From Marinobacter caseinilyticus (GTDB lineage Bacteria > Pseudomonadota > Gammaproteobacteria > Pseudomonadales > Oleiphilaceae): a stretch of 64,000 nucleotides of DNA. The notes under the pieces are model-generated. The model did not search any database. It was not told the origin of the DNA and saw nothing but the letters and a program-made list of their open reading frames with translations. This document shows positions 27,766 through 36,685 of the stretch, in pieces (within the stretch, counting starts at the first letter, position 1; every line of letters starts with the position of its first letter). Both the position numbers and the translations under genes were made by a program. The stretch covers positions 62,001 to 126,000 of the forward strand of contig NZ_WUQJ01000005.1 in the NCBI RefSeq assembly GCF_011074955.1, given 5' to 3'.

Positions 27766-28103
27766 ATTGCACATCCAATACCGATCATCAAACGGACACA
27801 CCGCCGGAGTCGTTGGTCACACACCCCTCTCGTGGCCGTATTGCAGGCCATAGAAGATCCGATTAACCCCGGCGTAAGAATCAGCCCGAACGGATCCGGG
27901 TGATCGCGGAACAACAAAATTTCCCCATTGATCGCCGGGTTTGACAGGTGTCAGGGCCACTACTATCAGATTAGTAATTGATCAAAAAACACTCAATAAT
28001 ATCGATCAGCACCATCGATCAGCACCACCGTGGTAATGGATGACGACGGGCCCGGGCATTGGGGGCGGTCAAAGCCGCGGTAACACAAACGAGGGATCGT
28101 ACT
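27766..28103. other. Intergenic region upstream of soxC-like gene
   Basis: About 340 bases. AT-rich sequence at 27955-28000 (TTGATCAAAAAACACTCAATAAT) is a plausible promoter for the sulfite dehydrogenase genes. A 13-base tandem duplication follows at 28001-28026. No gene seen. Confidence 0.55.
28001..28026. repeat. 13-bp tandem duplication
   Basis: ATCGATCAGCACC occurs twice head to tail, about 80 bases before the soxC-like start, in the presumed leader. Confidence 0.85.
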
Positions 28104-29387
28104 ATGGCTAACCACAACCGCACGGATATCAAGCGGATAGAGCGACGACAATTTCTCAAGCGCACCCTCGGGGTGGTAGGGGTAGCCAGTTTGCCGTTGC
28201 CCGTCAGCCAGGTTCTGGCAGCCAGCAACGGCGGCCAAAACCTGGCGCCAAATGTGGCGGAATGGTCCCGGTCCCAGGGGGCGCCTATTCTCTCACCCGC
28301 CTACGGCCTGCCTTCGAGATTCGAGGATGGCGTTGTCCGCACACCCACGGACTTAACGCCCACCAAAACCTCGTCCTGGAGCTTTACCCCTTTACAGAAT
28401 CTGAACGGCACCACTACCCCCAATGGACTGGTCTTTGAACGCCATCACGGCGGGGTTCCCGATATCGATCCTGAACAGCACCAACTGATGCTCCACGGTA
28501 TGGTTGAGAAGCCGATGATCTTCGACATGGCAGAGATCAAACGCTTCCCCCAGGTCTCAATAAAGCGTTTTCTGGAATGTTCGGGCAACACATTGACCGA
28601 ATGGAAGCAGCCCACCGGCAAGACCGTTCAGGACACCCACGGTCTGCTCAGTTGCTGTGAATGGACAGGTGTGCGCCTGTCCACGCTCCTGCGGGCCGCG
28701 GGCGTCCGGGACAAGGCCAGGTGGATTCTGGCGGAGGGTGCCGATGCCGCCGCGATGACCCGCAGCATTCCCATGGAAAAGGCGATGGACGATGCGCTGG
28801 TGGTCTACGCCCAGAATGGGGAGGCCTTGCGGCCCGAGCAGGGATACCCCTTGCGACTGATCCTGCCGGGATTTGAGGGCAACATCCAGATCAAATGGCT
28901 ACGACGGCTTGAAGTCAGTGACGCGCCTTATATGACCCGGGAAGAAACGTCCAAGTACACCGATCTGATGCGCGATGGGAGCGCCCGTCAGTTCACCTTT
29001 GTGATGGAAGCCAAGTCGGTCATCACCTCGCCCTCCGGGGGCCACGTCCTGCCGGAAAAAGGCTTTTACGAGATCCGGGGGCTCGCCTGGTCCGGCCGGG
29101 GCAAGATTACCTGGGTGGATGTCTCCACCGACGGGGGCCGCAACTGGGCACAGGCGGAGCTCGAAGGCCCGGCGGAACCCAAGGCCCTGACTGCATTCCG
29201 GCTGCCATGGCGATGGGATGGCGGCAGTGCGCTGCTGCAGAGCCGTGCGATCGACGAGACCGGATACGTCCAGCCCACCCGTCAGGCGCTGGCCAAAGCG
29301 CGCGGGCTGAAATCCATTTATCACCTGAATGCCATACAGACATGGGAAGTCAGCTCTGACGGAGGGATCAGCAATGTTCACGTATAA
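28104..29387 (+). CDS. soxC: Sulfite dehydrogenase catalytic (molybdopterin) subunit, SoxC-like
   Basis: A 427-residue periplasmic molybdoenzyme of the sulfite oxidase family. A Tat-type leader (IERRQFLKRTLGVVGVASLP) exports it folded. The molybdenum-ligand Cys lies in KRFLECSGNTLTEW; the dimerisation domain is C-terminal (SGRGKITWVDVSTDGGRNWA). Together with the cytochrome encoded next, it would form SoxCD, which oxidises the outer sulfane sulfur on SoxY in thiosulfate oxidation. Start ATG 28104 follows GAGGGAT. It overlaps the next gene by 14 bases. No soxXYZAB genes are in the window, so a stand-alone sulfite-type oxidation is also possible. Confidence 0.88.
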   Translation: MANHNRTDIKRIERRQFLKRTLGVVGVASLPLPVSQVLAASNGGQNLAPNVAEWSRSQGAPILSPAYGLPSRFEDGVVRTPTDLTPTKTSSWSFTPLQNLNGTTTPNGLVFERHHGGVPDIDPEQHQLMLHGMVEKPMIFDMAEIKRFPQVSIKRFLECSGNTLTEWKQPTGKTVQDTHGLLSCCEWTGVRLSTLLRAAGVRDKARWILAEGADAAAMTRSIPMEKAMDDALVVYAQNGEALRPEQGYPLRLILPGFEGNIQIKWLRRLEVSDAPYMTREETSKYTDLMRDGSARQFTFVMEAKSVITSPSGGHVLPEKGFYEIRGLAWSGRGKITWVDVSTDGGRNWAQAELEGPAEPKALTAFRLPWRWDGGSALLQSRAIDETGYVQPTRQALAKARGLKSIYHLNAIQTWEVSSDGGISNVHV

Positions 29388-29952
29388 AACCATCGCATTG
29401 ACTGTGCTCGCGTCCCTGGTCGGGACTGGCACGATTATGGCTCAGGATGAAGATTACGGCCTGGGCCGGGAAGCCACCACAACTGAAATCGCGGGCTGGA
29501 ACATTGATATCCCCCCCAGCGGTGACGGCCTGCCCGATGGCTCCGGTAGCGTGGCTGAGGGCAAAGAGGTGTATCAGGCTCAATGCCAGAGTTGCCACGG
29601 TGCCGACGGTAAAAGTGGTCCGATGGACCGGCTGGCAGGCGGCGGCGGAACGCTGGCAAGCGATTCGCCCGTCAAGACCGTGGGAAGCTACTGGCCTTAT
29701 GCCACCACGCTTTACGATTACATCCACCGGGCCATGCCGTTCAATTCCCCACAAACGCTCTCGCCCGATGACACCTATGCGGTCACCGCCTATGTGCTCT
29801 ACCTCAACCGCATTGTGGACGAAGACACCACCCTGGACGCCGGCTCACTGCCCGAAATCAGGATGCCCAACCGGGACGGCTTTGTCAGCCCGGACCCACG
29901 CCCGGATGTTGTTGCCACGGCCTGTATGAATGACTGCAAGAGTGAGGAGTGA
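29374..29952 (+). CDS. soxD: Sulfite dehydrogenase cytochrome c subunit, SoxD-like
   Basis: A 192-residue exported c-type cytochrome with one haem site, YQAQCQSCHGADGKSGPMDR, behind a signal peptide (KTIALTVLASLVGTGTIMAQ). The family blocks GWNIDIPPSGDGLPDGSGSV, KTVGSYWPYATTLYDYIHRA and MPFNSPQTLSPDDTYAVTAY, with a likely Met ligand in RAMPF, match the SoxD/SorB-type partner of SoxC. It would pass electrons from the molybdenum centre to the respiratory chain. SoxD proteins with two haems exist; this one has one. Its start lies inside the end of soxC, which implies coupled translation. Confidence 0.88.
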   Translation: MFTYKTIALTVLASLVGTGTIMAQDEDYGLGREATTTEIAGWNIDIPPSGDGLPDGSGSVAEGKEVYQAQCQSCHGADGKSGPMDRLAGGGGTLASDSPVKTVGSYWPYATTLYDYIHRAMPFNSPQTLSPDDTYAVTAYVLYLNRIVDEDTTLDAGSLPEIRMPNRDGFVSPDPRPDVVATACMNDCKSEE

Positions 29953-30265
29953 GACGCATGACGAGCAGCAGACTTGATCGCGGGCAGGAGCAACGAATCG
30001 TTCGAGCTCAGGCCGTTTGATCCTCGCTCATCTGTCCGGGCCCCCAGGATTGACACCAGGCACGGTGCGAACGGCCCGCAGGCCTCACAGATCGTCGAAG
30101 ATCTGTGAGGCCTGGAACCCATTGACGTGTAGCGTGACGCTCCACAAAATAACGAAAACTCGCACATTCGAGGAAATTAATGACATTTAGGCTTATTAAT
30201 TCGACAATTATCAGAAAAACGATTACTTTTTAACCAATGCTATCTTGGCAAAGGAGGCTAAGAAC
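29953..30265. other. Intergenic region with hairpin and barrel promoter
   Basis: Holds the perfect hairpin 30080-30113 and an AT-rich promoter/leader (30165-30265) ending in TCTTGGCAAAGGAGGCTA, which recurs at about 44410-44427 upstream of a truncated relative. A short basic frame in between is not convincing. Confidence 0.65.
30080..30113. terminator. Hairpin after soxCD
   Basis: A perfect 14-base stem (AGGCCTCACAGATC with complement) and six-base loop, about 130 bases after the soxD stop. No T-run follows, so terminator function is likely but not certain. Confidence 0.65.
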
Positions 30266-30832
30266 ATGAAAACCGTCATTCCCCTGATATTCGCAGTTTC
30301 CCTCTTGGCAGTCTCTGGCACCACCCATGCAGGCAGCGACAGCGGCTTTTACCTTGGCGCGTCCATTGGCGATGCCCAACTCGACTTCGACGACGAACTT
30401 CCAGACCCCAACGACGTGAACGTCAACATTGACTTCGACGATGAAGATACCGCGTACAAAATATTCGCCGGCTACAACTTCGGCCTGATTCCGCTGCTGG
30501 ATCTCGCCGTTGAGGGTGCCTACGTTGATTTTGGCAAGTTCAATGGCACCGTCGGCGCCAACAATAACTCAAATTTCGAAGTTGACGGCTGGACCGGCGC
30601 CGGACTCGCAGGCGTCAAACTGGGCCCCATCGGCGTGTTCGCCAAGGCCGGGTTTATTCGCTGGGACGGCGATCTTGAAAACTTCGGGGGTGACGATGGT
30701 ACCGATCCGCTGTACGGCATCGGGGCACGGTTTACGCTGCTCTCCTTCCAGGTTCGGGCCGAATACGAGCGCTACGACCTTGATAACTTCGACATCGACT
30801 ACTATTCCGTCGGCGCCGCCTTCACCTTCTAG
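30266..30832 (+). CDS. Outer-membrane beta-barrel (OmpW/opacity-like) protein
   Basis: A 188-residue exported barrel. Signal peptide VIPLIFAVSLLAVSGTTHA, then GFYLGASIGDAQLDFDDELP, DTAYKIFAGYNFGLIPLLDL, VEGAYVDFGKFNG and the C-terminal strands GIGARFTLLSFQVRAEYERY and YYSVGAAFTF ending in Phe. It is strongly acidic in the loops (DDEDT, DFDD). An unusually strong ribosome site (AAAGGAGG) and AT-rich leader suggest high expression. The same leader precedes a truncated copy at 44430. Function beyond an envelope barrel is unknown. Confidence 0.88.
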   Translation: MKTVIPLIFAVSLLAVSGTTHAGSDSGFYLGASIGDAQLDFDDELPDPNDVNVNIDFDDEDTAYKIFAGYNFGLIPLLDLAVEGAYVDFGKFNGTVGANNNSNFEVDGWTGAGLAGVKLGPIGVFAKAGFIRWDGDLENFGGDDGTDPLYGIGARFTLLSFQVRAEYERYDLDNFDIDYYSVGAAFTF

Positions 30833-30961
30833 CCTCACCTCACCGGGCAGTGCCACAGGCGCTGGCTGTCCCGGTACTTTACGTTCTGCTCATAGACTTT
30901 TTACTCATACACGCCCTCCTATGCGCCCTATTCACACACCTCACGCCGGGTCAGGGTTACC

Positions 30962-31825
30962 TCAAACAGGCGCGGCTCGCCCTGGTTGGGCAAGCGACTG
31001 GCAGGAGGGACAGTAGTAGAGTCGACGGCTCGCGATGGCCGTCTTCACGATCAGGCTGTCGCAAACATGGCACACTCGGGAATCACGGTTAAACACCATG
31101 TGGCGGCGCTGGCCAAAGTTCCACCCCTGACGCTTGAGTTGCTTGGCCTTTTTGGGGTCATTGGTGACGCCCTTGAGGGTGTAGGCGCGCTGGATAAGCG
31201 TGAGGATGGCCTCGGCCAGTCGCCGGCGCGCGCCGTCGTCCAGATCCCGGAGCCGCAGTGCCGGTGCCAGTCGAGCCTCAAACAGGATCTCGGAGCGCAG
31301 ATAATTACCAATGCCCGCGACAAAACCCTGGTCCAGCAACAAGCCGCCCAGACTCCGACCGCGAAATCGCCGGTCGTCGAAGATCGCCAGCAAATCCTCC
31401 ACTGTCACAGCCTGATTCAGCGGGTCAGGCCCCAGGCGCGCCAGATAAGCAATCTCGTCCAGTTCGGTCGGCCGTACCAGCCGGATCTCGGACGCACTGT
31501 ACAACCGGGCCGCTTTTTTGGCGCCAATCACCGCGAACCGCAGTTGCCGGTTGGTTTTTGGCGGCCGGCCGGGTTGTCCAATTCGCCACTTTCCGTACAA
31601 CTGGTTGTGGCTGTACACACACCACGGGCCGTCCTCGTCCGTTGCCGACAAAAACACCAGCACCGCCTTGCCCCGGGCCTCCACCGTGGTTACCTGACGC
31701 CCCGCCAGCAACGGTTCAAAAATTTTGAGCCGGTCAAATGCAAACATCACTTTTTCGGCGGTCTGGCCGGCAACAGCGCGGCTGATATCATCGACCATAC
31801 GGCGAATTTCCGGGCCTTCGGGCAT
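30962..31825 (-). CDS. nei: Endonuclease VIII-like DNA glycosylase (Fpg/Nei family)
   Basis: A 287-residue base-excision repair enzyme removing oxidised bases and cutting the abasic site. The N-terminus after Met is PEGPEIRRMVDDI, with the catalytic Pro and Glu; the DNA-binding H2TH domain includes GIGNYLRSEILFEARLAPAL; the C-terminal zinc finger is CHVCDSLIVK...YYCPSCQSLAQPGR. PEGPEI and the finger type favour Nei over Fpg. ATG 31825 is fixed by the need for Pro at position 2, although the frame is open to 31897. Single gene. Confidence 0.93.
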   Translation of the reverse strand: MPEGPEIRRMVDDISRAVAGQTAEKVMFAFDRLKIFEPLLAGRQVTTVEARGKAVLVFLSATDEDGPWCVYSHNQLYGKWRIGQPGRPPKTNRQLRFAVIGAKKAARLYSASEIRLVRPTELDEIAYLARLGPDPLNQAVTVEDLLAIFDDRRFRGRSLGGLLLDQGFVAGIGNYLRSEILFEARLAPALRLRDLDDGARRRLAEAILTLIQRAYTLKGVTNDPKKAKQLKRQGWNFGQRRHMVFNRDSRVCHVCDSLIVKTAIASRRLYYCPSCQSLAQPGRAAPV

Positions 31826-32681
31826 AACGTCCTGACTCTCTGACAAGATGGTCAAAATGATTACGTCATCCTGCCGGTGACAGACCAGCCTGCGCATGTC
31901 ACGAGCGCTACCGTCTCACGCGAGACACGATCTTGAACATCGACGTAAGCCAGGCTTAATCCAGTTGCCGTATTCCGTTAAGTTGCGCTGCTAAATTGCC
32001 CGGTTAAATTGGCTCTTTTAATTGGCACTCTTCATTATCGCTTTTCAATGGCGCATTTCGATCAGCACTCGGCAAGCGCTGGGAGTCGCGACACGCCCCA
32101 TACACCCTTAGCCGCCAGACTTGGCTTTCTGTACCCAGGCCATGCCTGGCAGCACTGTTAAAACTACCGCAAGGATGGCACGCCGTTTACCCTCGAAAGG
32201 AAGGTCTCCCCCGTGATGGCTGGTGACCGCGCCACCCATTATGTGGCGGTACAGAAAGCGCTTGATTAAGGCGGTGATGTGCGTCTGAGCAGGGATGCTC
32301 TGGCAGTTCACCGGCATCTACGGCGACGCAATCCAGCTTAAGATTGATTGCCGGGAGACAGCACTGAATCAGAGCGATTGATCAGCCGATCAGACCAAGA
32401 TCGATGAGCCGCCCGAAGCCGCGATAATGTCCAAGGGCCGGGGCAATATCAGTGGTTGCCGAATTCTGCGCTGATGAAAAACTGAGCACCCGACATACTG
32501 TGATAATGTAGCCCCTTCAGGGCGACGCCCCTGGCAACAAGACACACGGTTATCACGAGCCACTCGCCCCACAGGGCAAGTCGCCTGGCTGCTGCGGATC
32601 GTCATCGTAAATTCAAGTGACCATCTGCGAGCCGGACTCAGGGTGGCAGAAGACACCCATGACACCCCATAAAGGCTGTAT
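31826..32681. other. Long intergenic region, no convincing gene
   Basis: Over 850 bases. 31975-32035 shows degenerate AT-rich short repeats (AATTG and TTAAATTGGC types). A 69-codon minus-strand frame at 32108-32317 has no family match. The promoter of the esterase gene should lie near 32560-32670. This is the largest unexplained gap in the window. Confidence 0.5.
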
Positions 32682-33779
32682 ATGATATTCGGAATGGCCT
32701 GGTTCGCAATGATAGGGTCTGGACTGATCCTCCTCGCGGTGGTTGCGGCCGTGGTGTTTATCCTGCGCCGGCGTCGCGATGCCGGGGATGACACCGACAC
32801 GCCCACTGGCCAGCCACCGACGGCCCGCCAGCAAAATGATGAGGCTCGCCAACACGTGCTTGAAATGGTCAAGGGTATGCATGCCGCCGCTGAAGGCCTC
32901 CATGGCCGCGCCCGGGTAAAGGCGTTGCGCCACTACATGGACGGCATGAGCGATGGTCTGGAGCTGGCCTCGGAAATTCGTGCCCCGGCCAGTGGCGCGC
33001 CTAAAGGGGAATGGGTCATTGCGCCTGGGGCAAAACCCGAGCGTCGCATCCTCTACATTCATGGTGGCGCCTGGGTCGCCGGCAGCCCCAAAAGCCATCG
33101 CACCATAACGGACCGGTTGTCGAGGCTGTCCCACGCCTGCGTATTCGCAATCGATTACCGGCTGATGCCGGAAGGCCGCTTCCTCGACGGCATTATCGAC
33201 TGTCAGCGGGCTTATCGCTGGCTGCTGGACAACGGCCCGGAGGGAAAGGCGCCGGCCGATTTTGTGGTGGTGGCGGGAGACTCCGCGGGCGGCAGCCATG
33301 CCCTGGGACTCACCGCCTGGATACGGGATCAGGGCCTGCGACCTCCGAACGCCGTGATTGCACTGTCTCCCTCCACCGAACTGATGCTGACTGCGCTGGG
33401 CCGCCGCGCCAACCTGAAAACCGATGCCATGCTGGGCCCCACCGTTAAAAAAATGTCCCGGATACCGCCGCCGTTGCTGTGGTGGGGAACCGTGCTGGGC
33501 ATGCGGGTATTGCCCACCAGCCCGATGGCATCGCCCCTGCGCGGCAAGTTACAAGGCCTTCCGCCCACCCTGATTCACGTCAGCGAATCGGAACTGTTGC
33601 TGGAAAACGCCCAGCGGTACGCAGAGAAAGCGCGGGCCGCCGGCTCGCCAGTGGAATTGAAAACCTGGCCGGACATGGTTCATGTGTGGCATTTGTTTAC
33701 GCCGCTGTTACCGGAGGCGGAGGAGGCGTTCGAGCATATCGGGGCGTTTCTGTCGCGGGTAGAGGCGGGGTCCGCGTAA
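32682..33779 (+). CDS. Membrane-anchored alpha/beta hydrolase (hormone-sensitive lipase family)
   Basis: A 365-residue esterase. An N-terminal membrane helix (WFAMIGSGLILLAVVAAVVF) and basic stop (RRRR) anchor it; then the catalytic domain with the oxyanion motif ILYIHGGAWVAGSPKSHRTI, the nucleophile elbow VVAGDSAGGSHALGL (GDSAGG), and C-terminal Asp/His candidates in VELKTWPDMVHVWHLFTPLL. HGGA[WF] plus GDSAGG defines family IV esterases. Substrate likely short or medium acyl esters. ATG 32682 is an acceptable start with AAAGG upstream. It is convergent with the J-domain gene (stops six bases apart). Confidence 0.9.
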   Translation: MIFGMAWFAMIGSGLILLAVVAAVVFILRRRRDAGDDTDTPTGQPPTARQQNDEARQHVLEMVKGMHAAAEGLHGRARVKALRHYMDGMSDGLELASEIRAPASGAPKGEWVIAPGAKPERRILYIHGGAWVAGSPKSHRTITDRLSRLSHACVFAIDYRLMPEGRFLDGIIDCQRAYRWLLDNGPEGKAPADFVVVAGDSAGGSHALGLTAWIRDQGLRPPNAVIALSPSTELMLTALGRRANLKTDAMLGPTVKKMSRIPPPLLWWGTVLGMRVLPTSPMASPLRGKLQGLPPTLIHVSESELLLENAQRYAEKARAAGSPVELKTWPDMVHVWHLFTPLLPEAEEAFEHIGAFLSRVEAGSA

Positions 33780-33784
33780 AGCCA

Positions 33785-34516
33785 TCAGCCCAGCAGGCGC
33801 TCTTTGGCCTCATTGATGCGCGCGGCCAGATAGTTACTCCCGCCACGGTCCGGGTGCACTTTCTGCATCATCCGCCGGTGCGCCTGGATGATTTCTTCCC
33901 GGCTGGCACCGGGTTCCACTCCGAGGATGTCCCGGGCTTCGCTGTCGGTCAGGGCGCCGCCAGCACGACCTGTGTCGCCACCATCGCCGGATTCCCGGCC
34001 GTCAGCGCCCGCCAGGTCGTCCGCATGCCAGGAGTCTCCGAACCGGCGGTCAAGGTAGGTTTCCAGCAACCGGGCGGAATCTTCATCCTGCTCCCGGCAA
34101 TATCGCAACAGCTCGATAAATTCGCTTTCGCCCAGGTCCGCCAGCAACCGGCCAGCCATGGGGCCTTTCAGGATCTCGCCGCTCATGGCGCCGGTGTCAT
34201 GGTCCAGAGTCATATCGAGGATATCGCTGGACACATGGGACTGGTTGCCCGGTTTGGCCTTGGCATCTCCCCTGCCCGCCCCCGCCATGCGCCCCGTCAA
34301 CAACGAGGGCAGCACCCGGCGCAGCAGCGGTAAAAGAAAGGCCAACAGCACAACCACGTAGTACAACCGCCCGGTCGCGGCCAACACCACCAACGTCACG
34401 ACACTGGCAATCAGCACCAGCTTGATAATGGCCGGCTTGCGCTGGCTGGACGGCTGGTTGCGAAACCAGACCCAGGTGACAACCGACATGACGACAACCA
34501 GTAGCGTTAGTGACAC
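33785..34516 (-). CDS. Membrane-anchored J-domain protein
   Basis: A 243-residue protein. Two N-terminal membrane helices ([35 protein letters not shown] and [15 protein letters not shown]) precede a middle region with [20 protein letters not shown], and a C-terminal J domain, [20 protein letters not shown] then [18 protein letters not shown], with the HPD that stimulates DnaK ATPase. The build recalls DjlA/Tim14-like co-chaperones working at the inner membrane. The start is GTG 34516. It is followed 60 bases further by the VWA gene on the same strand. Confidence 0.88.
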   Translation of the reverse strand: MSLTLLVVVMSVVTWVWFRNQPSSQRKPAIIKLVLIASVVTLVVLAATGRLYYVVVLLAFLLPLLRRVLPSLLTGRMAGAGRGDAKAKPGNQSHVSSDILDMTLDHDTGAMSGEILKGPMAGRLLADLGESEFIELLRYCREQDEDSARLLETYLDRRFGDSWHADDLAGADGRESGDGGDTGRAGGALTDSEARDILGVEPGASREEIIQAHRRMMQKVHPDRGGSNYLAARINEAKERLLG

Positions 34517-34573
34517 TCAGGTACCCCGGGCGCATCGGCCCATCAATGGCTTGAAGATGAATGGAAACGAGCG

Positions 34574-35272
34574 CTATCGGATTTGCTTTGTCAGGCGCTT
34601 GACTTCCGGGGAGCTGCGGCTGGAAAAGTCCTGCAAGGCCCGGGCACCCCCAGACGCATAGACCGCCACCGCCGCCATAAGATCCTTGAGCACCTGCGGG
34701 CTGTTGCGGTCAAAGGGGGCGTAGGCACCTCCGGACAGTTTGCTCACCTGCTGAAACACCGCCCTGGCATGGGCATCGGCGCCCTCGTGGAACATGAACA
34801 CCGGGGTGCGCAGCATGCCCAGTTCGCCGGCGGTGTGACAGAGCTTGTCCACCGGCTCCTCACAACAATCCCCGATAAACACGACGGCCTTGACGGCCTT
34901 TGCACGGGTTTCTTTCAAGGCGTGCGCCAACACCCGGCTGATCTGGGTGTGACCACCCAGGCAGGAAACGCCGTTCATCAGGTTCAACAGCTGACCGGTC
35001 TCGGTGACAAACCCCGTGGCCTTGAATTCACCGAAGCCACGGTAGTAACACAGCTGAATGGCCAGGCCGCCCAGATCCCTGGTCGCCAGGAACAGTTCAC
35101 TCTGCAAGTGACACGCCTGGTCCCAGGTTGCCTCCCGGCTCGCGGTTGCATCCAGCGCGAAAATCAGCCGGCCCTGCTCACCATCGCCCTGCCTGGGCAG
35201 TTTGCGGACCTGCTGGATAAACTGGTCGATCGACTGTTTATCGGATTTGGTGCGTAGCTCTTTGTCGGACAT
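34574..35272 (-). CDS. VWA-domain protein
   Basis: A 232-residue cytosolic von Willebrand A-fold protein. The metal-dependent adhesion site (MIDAS) is seen as LIFALDATASREATWDQACH (DxTxS form), with Thr in GGHTQISRVL and Asp in VVFIGDCCEEP. Such proteins often act as assembly or scaffold factors with AAA ATPases, but none adjoins. The end of the protein (RALQDFSSRSSPEVKRLTKQ) is basic. ATG 35272 is chosen; the TTG at 35302 is possible. Same strand as the J-domain gene, so the two may be co-expressed. Confidence 0.85.
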   Translation of the reverse strand: MSDKELRTKSDKQSIDQFIQQVRKLPRQGDGEQGRLIFALDATASREATWDQACHLQSELFLATRDLGGLAIQLCYYRGFGEFKATGFVTETGQLLNLMNGVSCLGGHTQISRVLAHALKETRAKAVKAVVFIGDCCEEPVDKLCHTAGELGMLRTPVFMFHEGADAHARAVFQQVSKLSGGAYAPFDRNSPQVLKDLMAAVAVYASGGARALQDFSSRSSPEVKRLTKQIR

Positions 35273-35379
35273 AAGCTTCTGAAAACCGCCTGGGCTGCTC
35301 AAACTCTTTCTACAATCCTAGGGTAAAGGCAAAGCAATTCACAGGTCCGCCGCGCCGATACCTTGGAGTCTGGCGGACG

Positions 35380-36018
35380 TTACAGTTTTGCCAGTGCCTC
35401 AGCCACCGGCGTGTCGCCGGATACCACGTCGAAGACGCGGTTTGTGACATTATCCGAGTCCAGCACCGCCAGCAGAACGCGGGCAACATCCTGTCGTGGG
35501 ATCTTGCCGAAATCCGCCAGCCTCGCACTGACTGACACCTTGCCCGTCCCTTCCTCATTGGTCAGTTGGCCCGGTCGAACAATGGTGTAATTCAGACCGC
35601 TGTTCTTCAGATGCTCATCGGCGTTGTGTTTGGCCCGAAGGTAATGGCGGAGTTTTTCCGGCCCCTTATCCGGCTCCTCAGCCCGCATGCTGCTCACCAT
35701 GATAAAACGCTTTATACCCATCGCCTTGGCGGTATCCATCAGCCGGATAGCAGCGTCCTGATCCACCGCGATGGTTTTCTCCGGCCCCGTATGAGGGCCT
35801 GAACCAGCGGTAAAAATGACCGCATCGCAGCCTTTCATAGCCTCGCGACAGTCTTGCTCGAGATCGCCCAGTACGGTTTCCGTGGCGCCCAATTGCTGCA
35901 ATTCCGGACCCTGATCCAGGTGCCGGACCAAAGCCCGCGCGCCGTGATCGCTGTCTGCTATTTCCCGCAGCAGGTGTTGCCCAATTTGCCCGTTGGCTCC
36001 TGCAATGAACACGTGCAT
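35380..36018 (-). CDS. NAD(P)-binding atypical SDR (YwnB/NmrA-like)
   Basis: A 212-residue Rossmann-fold protein. The nucleotide loop is VFIAGANGQIGQHLLREIAD (G-x-x-G-x-x-G), followed by LGDLEQDCREAMKGCDAVIF, MVSSMRAEEPDKGPEKL and LNYTIVRPGQLTNEEGTGKV. This matches short atypical SDRs used as NAD(P)H sensors or reductases; there is no YxxxK in canonical position (LRHYLRAKHN is close). ATG 36018 follows AGGAGATCC. Single gene; role unknown. Confidence 0.88.
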   Translation of the reverse strand: MHVFIAGANGQIGQHLLREIADSDHGARALVRHLDQGPELQQLGATETVLGDLEQDCREAMKGCDAVIFTAGSGPHTGPEKTIAVDQDAAIRLMDTAKAMGIKRFIMVSSMRAEEPDKGPEKLRHYLRAKHNADEHLKNSGLNYTIVRPGQLTNEEGTGKVSVSARLADFGKIPRQDVARVLLAVLDSDNVTNRVFDVVSGDTPVAEALAKL

Positions 36019-36193
36019 GGCGGATCTCCTGATTTGCTGGCTGGTTTGACTATCTTTTGTAGCTGAGTGCTCGGCACACATAATTCAAGGCACCGGCTAC
36101 GCTTTAACCTGTCACATAACCGGGCCATCCGCAAAACAGACCGGTCCCGTTTTGCAGTCTGTTTTGGTTCCGTCACACGACAGGAGACAAACC

Positions 36194-36493
36194 TTGGATA
36201 AACCCGGGCACTGGTCACAGAAGGTCACCGAATCCAGCCATGCCCTGGACCTTGAGCCTGGCGTGTTTACCCTTGACGACCCCCGGGACATCGCCTGCTC
36301 CCTGAAGAAGTCTGCCGAAGCGAGCACTCAACGCAAATCGGACCCTTACCGGTCGGCTATGTCGATGCTGACGTTTTACATCAACCGGGCGGGCGAACAA
36401 CTCAACCCGGCACAAAGAGACCGTCTGGAGGCCGCGAAAGATGAGTTGCGCGTGCTCTTCGGCCGGCCTCGCCGAATCCGTAACGACGGATGA
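36194..36493 (+). CDS. DUF3175 family protein
   Basis: A 99-residue protein matching DUF3175: WSQKVTESSHALDLEPGVFT, LDDPRDIACSLKKSAEASTQ, RKSDPYRSAMSMLTFYINRA and LEAAKDELRVLFGRPRRIRN. It is helical and basic, of unknown function. The start is a TTG at 36194 that sits eight bases after AGGAG; no ATG fits the family start. Single gene, divergent from the SDR. Confidence 0.85.
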   Translation: MDKPGHWSQKVTESSHALDLEPGVFTLDDPRDIACSLKKSAEASTQRKSDPYRSAMSMLTFYINRAGEQLNPAQRDRLEAAKDELRVLFGRPRRIRNDG

Positions 36494-36685
36494 GGCCCTC
36501 AGCCATTGGCCCCGGTTTTCCCTCGCCGACCAATCACCCGATGTGTGAATCCCGGTGCGGCAAGTTGCGTCTCAAGACTGCCAGCGGCGTCCTGTCAGGG
36601 GCGCCGCCGGGGCAGATAAGGCTGTCATTCAGGACTGTCGTTAGGACAGTCTGTATCGTTCGCGCCCTTAGAGTGCATTCAGGCC

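Noticed and set aside
32108..32317. A small membrane protein in the long gap
   Set aside because: No ribosome site and only a weak hydrophobic stretch; insufficient support.
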